From the NCBI GenBank assembly GCA_001414485.1, contig LLEY01000033.1, positions 186,001 to 250,000 of the forward strand: DNA of 64,000 nt. Reading direction: 5' to 3'. Shown in pieces: positions 55,593-64,000 of this stretch. The notes under the pieces were generated by a model, which worked only from the letters and a program-made list of their open reading frames with translations, made no database searches and was not told the DNA's origin. The stretch is from Calycina herbarum (lineage: Eukaryota > Ascomycota > Leotiomycetes > Helotiales > Pezizellaceae). Numbering within the stretch: position 1 is the stretch's first letter; each line of letters starts with the position of its first letter. The position numbers and the translations under genes are program-made.

Positions 55593-57425
55593 ATGGAAGA
55601 AAAGATCGAGGACGATAGCCTCTATCCCAACGTCAGAAAGCGACACCGCACCCTCTCAAGTCACGGATCCATCTCAAATGCATTTGATGCACTTGAGAAT
55701 ACCCACAAGAGACCAAAGATCGACGATCCCGAGTATCCAATCGACGACCCATTCAAAACATATCTCACCTCTTCTTCCTCAGAACCCGATACTCCACTAT
55801 CCACTCACACCTTCTCACCAGAAGATCTCTCCACTCCTCTCACCCAACCCCAATACCCCTCCATCCCAGAAGAAGAGTCCCTCCTCCCATTCAAACCACC
55901 AAAGCCCTCCACACCACCAAGCGAACAACTCTGGCTCCAACGATCAAAATACTGGAAGGGAATCCCCAAAATCTGGTTACCAGTCAAAGTACTCGGAAAA
56001 GGTTCATATGGAATCGTCGGTCTCTTTCAATATATTGGTGATTACAACCCAAGTATGCCGAATTATATGGTTGTCAAGCAATCTCCTCCCGGTGTCGAGT
56101 CTGAGGCTCTTTACTCGGAGTCTAGGAAATTGCAACAGCTTCTTGCAGCAGGAGCGGAACATGTAATTAAGATATATAAGTCTTTTCATTGGGCTGCTGG
56201 AACGGGAGCAGATGGGGAATGGGATCCGAGTCCTTGGGTTAGTAGAAGAGATGGAAGTCAGCGGTTTGATAGTGGAATGATGGTTGGGAGGATTTATTTG
56301 GAGTATGCTGAGAAAGGAGATTTGTCGGATTTGGTTAGGGAGATTGGAGGGTGAGTAACTTGCTGTTCTAATGCAATTGCGTTTTCAAGTTCTGACCATG
56401 AATAATAGAGCCCGATATCCGGACGAAGACATGGTATGGAGACTCTTGAGCCATCTCGCTAAAGGAGCACAAGAACTTGAACGGGGCAATAAGATGAATC
56501 ATCCTGCTGGACATCGACCAATTGTTCACTTCTATATGAGGCCACATAACGGTGAGTTTTGACATCGCATTTGCTTTGTCCTGGCTAACTTCTTGAAGTT
56601 CTGGTATGCAAAGATGAATTTGGTAAAGATGTTTTCAAGGTAAGCAGTTTCTTATTCAACCCGCATAAGCCGTAAATATATGTTTAGGGGCTAACTTGAC
56701 TTCAGCTTGCTGATTTCGGCTTAGCTGCCTGGTTACCTTCCAACAATAATGACCCCAGATGGATCGAAAGTGTCGAGTGGCGAGGAGCCCCTTCATGGTT
56801 GACACCTGTGAGTTTTCTCACCCGAGGCTTGAAATAAAAACTGATTCAGAAACAGGAACAAGCGTACAAAACCCATCCACAACGTTCAATCGGCTCTCAT
56901 TCAAACATTTGGTCAATCGGCGCAACCGTCAACGGATTCTTAAACAGAAGTTACCACCCAGAAGGAGAATTGTTTGTCGTCGCTCACCAGGGAGGAATGT
57001 TCACTTCTCAAGAACCACATCTTCTTGTGACACCTTACTCGACAATGCTGCAACTCACTCTACTCCAATGCCTAGCATTTCGTCCTCGTGACAGATTGTC
57101 TGCTGATGACATTATCAGACGATCGGAAGCGATGTTGAATTATATTGAGAAAGGACATAGTTTGAAGAGAGAGCTTTTCCATCTAGTCATTGAGGATATG
57201 GGTTCGCCACACTGGGATCTCAAGAGGAGTAACGTGAAATGGAAGGGGGATGATAGTTCTTGTGCTTTTATAGGAGAACAGCATTCTACCAAGCTTGAGG
57301 ATGCTGATCTTATTGGCATTGGGAATCAAGAGAGCAAGGAGACTTTCGAGGCAGTTGAGAGGTACAGGAATTTGTTTCGGGAGGAGATGAGGATGGGCCT
57401 CGATTTGGAGGGGAGCGATTGCTGA
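55593..57425 (+). CDS. Protein kinase-like protein lacking the HRD aspartate, 537 aa
   Basis: Exons are 55593-56350, 56409-56551, 56599-56639, 56706-56807 and 56856-57425; all GT-AG with agreeing phases. An N-terminal Ser/Pro/acidic region (about 110 residues) leads to the kinase fold: Gly-rich loop GKGSYG (135-140), VVK with Lys162, DFG at 317-319 and SIGATVNGFL. The catalytic loop reads HFYMRPHN (293-300) where H-R-D-x-K-P-x-N is normal: the His, Pro and Asn are kept, but Arg is Phe and the base Asp295 is Tyr. This suggests a pseudokinase, or a single GAT-to-TAT change, or a sequence error. Family members are fungal-specific kinase-like proteins of unknown role. The first ATG of the frame was chosen as start. 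Confidence 0.85.
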
Positions 57426-58511
57426 CGAGATGATGCAAGCGAGTCGCAAACACCCGCAAGCACATATACTCTTTAATCTCGAGCTTTCCGCTGGTCGGAA
57501 AGTACTGAAATCCCACAACATCTGTATTGCGGAGACAGGAGGCATTCGAAATTCTACACAAAGGGCAGAACGGTTGCGTTGATTACATTAAAGGATTCTT
57601 TTTTCAAAACAAAAAACACCTCTCAATAAATAATGTGAAATAATTGCATAAAATCAATCTTAAACGACCCTCCCTTGCTTCTTCAAATCAACAAAACCCA
57701 GTGCACCAACAAAGGTTAGCACTAGCCTAAGTTTGCTGTAAGAAATGTATGCTCAATCAAGTCCACCGGCTTGTTTTAGAACTCCAGGCTTGAGAACAGG
57801 GATGTACAAGAGGGTAGGATGAGGTTTTCCACTTGAATTATCTAAAGTACGGGGTTGAAGAAAAGTGAACAGAAAAACCCGGTCCCCTCATCCCCGATTT
57901 ATATGTAAGGAAGGAGGTCGCGCCTCCCCGCTCTCTTGGCACAAGGTCGATGTTGAAACTTGACAGGCGCGAAGGAAGGAGCAACCGCAAGTGTTTTGAA
58001 GGAAGGAATGAGGGACACCATCGAGTTTTACAACGCGTATAGCTCGACACAAAGTGCTCGGAAAAACAGATTTGAGAACATAGGTCGAGATATAAACAGC
58101 TAATTATCTGTATCACCAATTCTTAAAATCCGCTGTTGTCTTGTTACGTAGTAGTTGGTGATAGTGTCGTTGCTTCCCCGATGGAAGGCCTGCGGATGGT
58201 CCAATTAAATCTTAAAATTTAGGCGTGAACTCAATTAGCTCACCCCGTATATTTCACCCACACTTCACCCGAATATTTCACCCTTACTTCACCCGACCGC
58301 CAAGAAGGACTAAGTAGTTCACCCACACTTCACCCGACGTAAAAGATAATATTCCTCATGCACTAGCGCCATGCTAGAGAGACACCCTCAAAATCAATTA
58401 ACGCGAAGAACCTCTACGCGACTTCTCATCGCGTCTGCCACCCCAAAATCTCAACCTTACCAGACCAAAATCCCCTCAGTCACCACAACACCCTCAATCA
58501 AACCCGCAGAT
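57426..58511. promoter_or_regulatory. Intergenic with TTCACCC array and MCB-like sites before RFC5
   Basis: TTCACCC occurs six times on the plus strand at 58253, 58264, 58277, 58288, 58318 and 58329 (spacings mostly 11-13). ACGCGA sits at 58401 and 58416, and CGCGTC at 58430, resembling the MluI cell-cycle box (ACGCGT) found before DNA replication genes in yeasts. Whether they work here is inference. The rest of the stretch (57426-58200) shows no gene. Confidence 0.45.
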
Positions 58512-59685
58512 ATGGCTCTTCTAGTAGACAAACACCGCCCCCGCTCCCTCGACCAACTAACCTACCACAAAGACCTCTCCACCCGTCTCCGCTCTCTCGT
58601 TTGTCCCCCCTCTCCCATCAACATCCTCCCCCTCTCAAAATACTAATGTCAACAAAGGCACAATCCGGCGACTTCCCCCACCTCCTAGTCTACGGTCCCT
58701 CGGGCGGCGGAAAGAAAACCCGCATAGTAGCAACCCTAAAAGAACTCTACGGCCCGGGCGTCGAAAAGATAAAAATCGACTCGCGCGTCTTCCAAACGAC
58801 CTCCAATAGAAAACTAGAATTCAACATCGTAGCCTCAGTCTACCATCTCGAGATCACGCCCTCCGACGTAGGAAACTACGATCGCGTCGTCGTGCAAGAT
58901 TTATTGAAGGAGGTGGCGCAAACACAACAAGTCGATCAGAGTGCAAGACAGAAGTTTAAGGTCGTGGTTATCAATGAGGCGGACCATTTGACACGGGATG
59001 CGCAGGCTGCTTTGAGGCGGACGATGGAGAAGTATAGTCCTAATTTGAGACTTATTTTGCTTGCGAATAGTACGGCGAATATCATTGCGCCGATTCGGTC
59101 GAGGACGTTGCTTGTTCGTGTTCCCGCGCCGAGTGAGGTGGAGATTTGTGATGTGCTTGCGAGGAGTGGGAAGAAGGAGGGGTTTCCTGCTGCGAGGGAG
59201 TTGGAGAAGAGGATTGCGAAGGAGAGTGGGAGGAATTTGAGGAGGGCATTGTTGATGTATGAGGCTGTTCATGCGCAGAAGTACGTTTGGCCCAGAACAA
59301 CCCTTCATTCAGTTGGCAGATACTAATGAAATGCAGCGAGAAAGTAACAGACACAACACCCATCCCACCTCCCGATTGGGAATCCCTCATCTCGACAGTC
59401 GCCCAAGAAATAGTAGCTGAACACAGTCCCGCGCGAATCCTACAAGTCCGAGCGAAACTCTACGATCTCCTCACTCATTGCATACCACCCAGCATGATTC
59501 TCAAGACGCTTACTTTCAAATTAATACCTTTGGTGGATGATGCGTTGAAGGCGGATATTGTGAAGTGGAGTGCGTTTTATGAACATCGGATACGATTAGG
59601 CACGAAGGTTATTTTCCATTTGGAGGCCTTTGTGGCAAAGTTTATGCGGGTTGTTGAGGAGCATGAGATGGAAATGGAATTTTAA
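58512..59685 (+). CDS. RFC5: Replication factor C small subunit (yeast Rfc5 / human RFC3), 352 aa
   Basis: RFC loads the PCNA clamp on DNA at primer ends during replication and repair. Exons: 58512-58598, 58658-59280, 59337-59685, phases agree; intron 1 has a weaker GTTTGT donor and a TACTAAT branch site. The protein starts MALLVDKHRPRSLDQL; the AAA+ core shows Walker A GPSGGGKKT, KIDSRVF, YHLEITPSDVG, Walker B VVVINEADHL and sensor LANSTANIIAPIRSRTLLVR. INEAD in place of DEAD plus GKKT is typical of this subunit. The C-terminal collar region follows. An upstream in-frame ATG at 58371 would add 47 residues rich in Arg/Thr/Ser; I prefer the canonical start because the family begins there. Confidence 0.94.
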
Positions 59686-60003
59686 AAATGTGGGGACTCG
59701 CATGAAAGGGCACATTGGCGTTGGGATGGAGGGGCGTTTGGTGTGAGAATGTACATCTGTGGACTAAGGGTGATTTTCAACATGGCTCAATTTTTGTAGG
59801 ATTATTCGTCTGATTCAGCACATGCGGAATCAAATGTTTGCTTTATATAATGCAACGACATGCTGCTACTCCGCTACACTTCATCTAGTAGTAGCCATTT
59901 GACTGGCGATGTGTAGTCAAAACTGCAAGTTCCTCGTAACCACCACCAATCAAAGGGTCCTTGAATCCCCCTCCCAACTAAACAATCATCATCGCCCACT
60001 CGA
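59686..60003. other. Convergent intergenic region between RFC5 and REX3 genes
   Basis: This holds the two facing 3' ends. No gene, no strong hairpin and no repeat are seen. Confidence 0.45.
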
Positions 60004-61968
60004 TCAATCGCTCAACTCAACCACCTCCTCGTCTCTCTTCCTCTTTCCCTTCGCATCCCCCTCCCCAACAAGTTCCCCATCCTTAAACACCCACCCCGCA
60101 CGCTTCAACCTCTTCCACTCCTCCCCAAGCTTGTATCTTACCAACATGCCCGCAGCATTGGCATCCTCCTTACTATCATGACCCAACATCTTTCCATCAA
60201 CCACAACTTGAATCTGTCGATTCAGATATTGAGCCATCAACATCTTGAGTCCATTTCGATATGGTAATCCCGCTTTATGCGGAAAGAGAAGAGCGGTATC
60301 GATGATGGTTGGATGTATGATACGTGTAGCATTGAGGTCGTTCTCTAGACCGTGGCCGATGAGGGGAGTGCTGGGTGAGAGGTGTGAGAATAAGAGGGCA
60401 CGGGCCGCTGAGGGGGAGGGGACGATTTGTAGGGTTTGTTTCTTGGATGTATCGGTGGGAGGTTTTGAGTCTGGAGAATAAGGGGGGGCATTGGCGATGT
60501 CTTTTGGATAGACGCCGGAATAGCGAGAATTGAGATCCAAAATTCCACCTTGTGGTTTGACAAGGACATCAAAGATAGCATCACCCGAAGGCCACGAAGT
60601 AGCGGTTAGCCGTATAAGTTCAAGTCCATAAACCGTATACCCCATCTCCCCATCTATACAAACTGGAGTTTCCTCTTTCCCAGGATTCTCGGGCGTTTCT
60701 TCGAAATTCAAGACCGCCGCGAGACGTTTGGCCTCTGTGATTTTGAAAACGTGAGAATCGGCTTTGGTGCAACCAGCCGAATCACCGATGTTTTGTCCAC
60801 AACAGCGATATTTCTTCTCGCGCTTGGATTTGGGATCGTTGGGGTTGCGATCTTGGAAGTAGGGTTTTCCGTAGTGGTATGTACAGTGGCCGCCTGAGGC
60901 GAAGGCTCCGTCTTCTTCTCGTCTGTCGGGGAAGACTTGGAAGCGGGTCTTGCAGCGGTCACAGACTTCCCAGCCTTTAGAGGCTTCCATTCCTTTGTTG
61001 GCGGAGTCGATTTCTTGGGGTGTTGGAATTGAGGTTACATAACCGCTGTTTGAGAGGTCTTCGATAGGGGTACAAAGTCTTGGGAGGAAGGCGAGTTCTT
61101 CTTGGGGTGTAAGGCCTGTGATGATGGGTTTGGGAGGCTCACCTGGTTCAAAAATTGGTCGGTCGGATTGAGGTGCTTCTCTGGCCTTTTGTTGTGCTAG
61201 TTCATCTGCAACTACTTTTTCTCGTTCTTCTTTCCATTTGCCGACTGCCATCCTCTTGTAAAGCAGAATTTTATTCTTCACGACATTGGAGTAAATGCTC
61301 GGTTGGCCAGTGGCGTTCTGTTCAATGTCCAAAGCCATAGTGATAAGAGCTTGGTCTGAAAGTACGAGTTTTTCTTCGACGTCGTTTGCATCCTTTGCCA
61401 ACTGATTATTTAGGCTTTTGAGTTGTTCATGAAGAGCCCGCACGTAAGAAAATCTTATCTGGTGCGTCGCGGGAGGCGGGACTCTGAGAGCTCGTGGATT
61501 TAAGGCTTCCTTCTTTGGGGGTGCCTTAACAGATGGTTTTCTTTCTTCGGTTGGTTTGCTGGGTGTCTGTACTGCACTCGTGCTAGAGGCTCGTGACACG
61601 TTGTTGGGTGTTTGTGACAATGTAGAATTGCTTCCGGCCAGGCTTTGACTGGACTTTTTTCGTAACGGAGGTGGGGATATATCTCGATTTAGAGACTTCA
61701 ATGGTCGGTTTGTCCTCCCATTCAATTCCAAGTTGAATCTAGGTTTTGACTGAACTCCAGCATGATTTTCGCTGTCCAGCTTCTGTCTCTTTCGGGCTGG
61801 TCCTCCTGGTGATTTCTGGTTGTCGACTTGAGAGGGGGTCACATTCTGGATCAGAGGAGGTGACGCATCTACCAGCCCTTTTGAATGTGCAAATATGCAT
61901 TTTGGTAATACACATGTCTCTTGATATGGACACTGTATCTCTGAGAAGAGACCCTTGGAGGTGAACAT
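60004..61968 (-). CDS. REX3: REX3-type RNA exonuclease (DEDDh) with CCCH zinc finger, 654 aa
   Basis: Rex3-like 3'-5' exonucleases mature small RNAs such as the RNase MRP RNA in yeast. The single-exon product begins MFTSKGLFSEIQCPYQETCV and has a CCCH finger (Cys13, Cys19, Cys24, His28), a long basic Ser/Pro-rich linker, a second Cys/His-rich segment (CDRC at 336-339 through about 406) and the exonuclease domain. DEDDh residues are visible: Asp439 and Glu441 in CIDGEMGY, Asp544 in GHGLENDL, His597 and Asp602 in GHDSKEDA. The C-terminal KGKRKRD is a probable nuclear signal. Length fits filamentous-fungal homologues, which are longer than the yeast protein. The REX3 label is preferred over REX1/REX4 because of the N-terminal finger. 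Confidence 0.88.
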   Translation of the reverse strand: MFTSKGLFSEIQCPYQETCVLPKCIFAHSKGLVDASPPLIQNVTPSQVDNQKSPGGPARKRQKLDSENHAGVQSKPRFNLELNGRTNRPLKSLNRDISPPPLRKKSSQSLAGSNSTLSQTPNNVSRASSTSAVQTPSKPTEERKPSVKAPPKKEALNPRALRVPPPATHQIRFSYVRALHEQLKSLNNQLAKDANDVEEKLVLSDQALITMALDIEQNATGQPSIYSNVVKNKILLYKRMAVGKWKEEREKVVADELAQQKAREAPQSDRPIFEPGEPPKPIITGLTPQEELAFLPRLCTPIEDLSNSGYVTSIPTPQEIDSANKGMEASKGWEVCDRCKTRFQVFPDRREEDGAFASGGHCTYHYGKPYFQDRNPNDPKSKREKKYRCCGQNIGDSAGCTKADSHVFKITEAKRLAAVLNFEETPENPGKEETPVCIDGEMGYTVYGLELIRLTATSWPSGDAIFDVLVKPQGGILDLNSRYSGVYPKDIANAPPYSPDSKPPTDTSKKQTLQIVPSPSAARALLFSHLSPSTPLIGHGLENDLNATRIIHPTIIDTALLFPHKAGLPYRNGLKMLMAQYLNRQIQVVVDGKMLGHDSKEDANAAGMLVRYKLGEEWKRLKRAGWVFKDGELVGEGDAKGKRKRDEEVVELSD

Positions 61969-63397
61969 TTTTGATATCGGAATAACTATTGCCGGCAGGA
62001 GTAGTTTCTGAAACGGCGATTAAATTAAACCGAGTATTGACGTTGATAGGTGTCGCTGCTGATATGAGTCTTCATCGGTCTTGTACCTGGCCCGCAAAGA
62101 CATCGATGGAAGATTTTGGTTCAGCCTCGACGAATCTCAATACAGAGGTGAAGGGAAGAATCAAGACAAATTTGATATCACGTGTAATGCCTCCCGCATC
62201 GTCTGGGCGCTGGTGTGGGCGACTAGGCCGTTGAGTGAGATGCCGATGCCGGCCAAAGTTGAAAATGAGGTTGAAGAGTCTTTGTCTGAGGGACCGAGCG
62301 TCGATCAGCCTCAAAGAGCGGGCAAGACAAAGTCCAAATGGCGGTCAGTATTGTATACTCATACAAACTCCAATCAGAAATTCAGGGCTCGTGAGATGTG
62401 GGAAGTTCCACTCATGTTTGATGGGGCAGGTGAATTTGGAAGTCAGGAGTTGAGGTCAAGTGAAGCGCCTGAACCCGCTTGAACCTCGGCCAACTCTTTT
62501 AGCTCTTTTAGCGAGAGCGGCGAGACTTCCCTTGGAAAATGGAGCAGTAAGTACACGTTGTACAGTCTCTTCTCAAAGTAACAACCTAGATATTTTTTAA
62601 GAAAAATTGGAAAAGCTGTTTAAATAGATCTAGTTTGTTATTGTTTTAATTGCTTAGAGTAATGATAGGAATAGTCAGGTACGAACAAACCTTTATTGCC
62701 GCTTTTACTGTCTTCGCAAGAAGCCCTGTTGCACCAGAGTCAAAGCCAGCCCATGAAAGCCCAGTTTTAGTTTGGAGAACTGCATCTTTCCTCGCACTAC
62801 CCAATTTAATCAAAGAAAGGGAAGGCAACTTTTAGTTTATTTCATAGCAATGAGCTCACAACCCTGCCACGATAAGTAGCCGTCGGTGAAGCTAGGCTTT
62901 AGCCTTTTCGTGGTTCTTATCAGTGTAACCATGCTCAGAGGTCGATAACAGCCAGATCTCTATCTTGGGGTTTGTCCGAAGGAGGAGATAGTGTTTACCA
63001 GTAATCTGGGGAAGGAGGCTCTGCATAGATAAGCCTCCTCTCCCGTCTCTCTCCCCTCTGCTTCGTCTCTTCTCTTCTTTTCCTCTGAACTTTCCATTCG
63101 CATTCGCTTCGATATTTAGAAAACTCACTTGCGAGGTAGCCAAACGGTGCGTCATTACACATACCCTGTATATTCCCTGTAGCGAATCAGCAATACAGCC
63201 TGAACGCGCGCCACCTTCAGCCTTACGGGATTCTGCTCCGCTGGTGAGCCACCTGCAGTTATTACGGACTTAGTGATCGGAGGGTCGTCTCGCCGCAGCG
63301 GGACTTCCTCTCCCTTCACTACTTCTACCACCAAACCCTCGCATTGTTTCCCTTCTCATTCTCCTCTCTGGACCGGGCCTTCTTTTCCAACGAAATC
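61969..63397. other. Divergent intergenic region between REX3 and the lipase gene
   Basis: About 1.4 kb. A plus-strand frame of 133 codons (62081-62482) lacks an ATG start and shows no recognised family. The last 200 bases are pyrimidine-rich, as in a leader. No tRNA or repeat is seen. Confidence 0.4.
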
Positions 63398-64000
63398 ATG
63401 GATTACACCGGAGCCAGCCGTGAGGCCCAGCACCTCTGTGTGCTGGTCCACGGGTAAGTACTGCTTTCCATTCCCCGATCTTGCCACGGTTCTGCGCTGA
63501 CGAAAAATCGCATAGATTATGGGGAAACCCAAACCACCTCGAGCAGATGGCCAAGTCGCTGCGAGAGAAACATCCCGAAGAAAACCTCCATATCCTCGTC
63601 GCGAAGCGCAATAGTGGCAGTTTTACGTACGATGGCATTGAGTTGGGTGGCGAGAGGGTGTGCCAGGAGATTGAGGAGGAAATAGAGAAGCTAGCGAAGA
63701 AGGGTCAAGAAATAAAGCGGCTGTCATTAGTAGGATACTCCCTCGGCGGCCTCGTGGCAAGATACGCCGTCGGCTTACTTGATAGCAAAGGCGTCTTTGA
63801 CAAGATCACACCGGTGGTGAGTAGCGCAATTGCCGGATGCCTCGATTATGCTAACGGTAGCAGAACTTCAACACTTTCGCAAGCCCTCATCTGGGTGTTC
63901 GGACGCCTTTGAGAGGCTGGCATAATCATCTTTGGAACGTCCTTGGAGCGCGAACACTCTCACAATCCGGCCGACAATTGTTCACAATAGACAAATTCCG
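63398..64000 (+). CDS. Rog1-like serine esterase/lipase (DUF676), 5' part only
   Basis: Exons 63398-63453, 63516-63816 and 63864 to beyond the window, all GT-AG with agreeing phases. The start MDYTGASREAQHLCVLVHGL is the usual alpha/beta-hydrolase opening, with the oxyanion-region HGLWGNP, VAKRNSGSFTYDGIELGGER and the nucleophile motif GYSLGG (the Ser is the expected catalytic residue), then FNTFASPHLGVRTPL. This family includes yeast Rog1, a monoacylglycerol lipase, and other lipid-droplet-related putative esterases. The Asp/His of the triad lie beyond the right edge. Substrate is inferred only from family. Confidence 0.92.

Noticed and set aside
62081..62482. 133-codon plus-strand frame between REX3 and the lipase gene.
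   Set aside because: No ATG start and no homology that I can see; probably chance in the divergent promoter.

Overview
The window is nuclear DNA of a filamentous ascomycete (Pezizomycotina; Leotiomycetes is my guess, not proven). The basis is short GT-AG introns of about 47-65 nt with CTAAC/CTGAC-like branch points, fungal-only families (HET, fungal F-box, NACHT-ankyrin and NB-ARC proteins), a Fot1/pogo transposon decayed by C-to-T and G-to-A changes typical of repeat-induced point mutation (RIP), and A/T-rich relic blocks between ordinary housekeeping genes.

Layout. 0-8 kb is an accessory zone: a Fic gene running off the left edge, a broken alpha/beta-hydrolase/NB-ARC receptor-like gene, a possible tiny gene, an A/T-rich block and a decayed F-box-like gene. 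9-24 kb holds two orphan Cys-containing genes, 5.8 kb of gene-poor DNA and a 1357-residue largely disordered protein. 25-33 kb is a second accessory zone: a dead F-box gene, two kinase-like relics, one intact HET gene, a membrane-protein relic and a 1.76 kb Fot1-type element. 34.8-42 kb is a conserved block: a membrane-anchored coiled-coil protein, BUD32, the glutamate-cysteine ligase regulatory subunit, AP-1 sigma and MAF1. 43-44.3 kb carries a NACHT-ankyrin gene whose centre lies inverted. 44.6-53 kb has an alcohol O-acetyltransferase and an 18-exon ABCC transporter, the latter bracketed by two diverged copies of one repeat. 55.5-64 kb has a kinase-like protein lacking the HRD aspartate, RFC5, a REX3-type exonuclease and the start of a Rog1-like lipase.

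How the genes work together. The conserved genes serve unrelated core functions (tRNA modification, glutathione synthesis, clathrin traffic, RNA polymerase III repression, clamp loading, RNA processing) and are arranged as divergent or convergent neighbours, not as a pathway. The accessory zones are rich in families tied to fungal non-self recognition (HET, NB-ARC, NACHT), mostly broken, beside a RIP-mutated transposon. The most unusual signal is the 43.1-44.3 kb locus, where a ~0.54 kb segment with Walker A, Walker B and the following T-x-RPE motif is on the opposite strand to the domains flanking it. Exon structures were assembled by eye and checked by splice-site and reading-phase agreement; no alignment or database search was possible.
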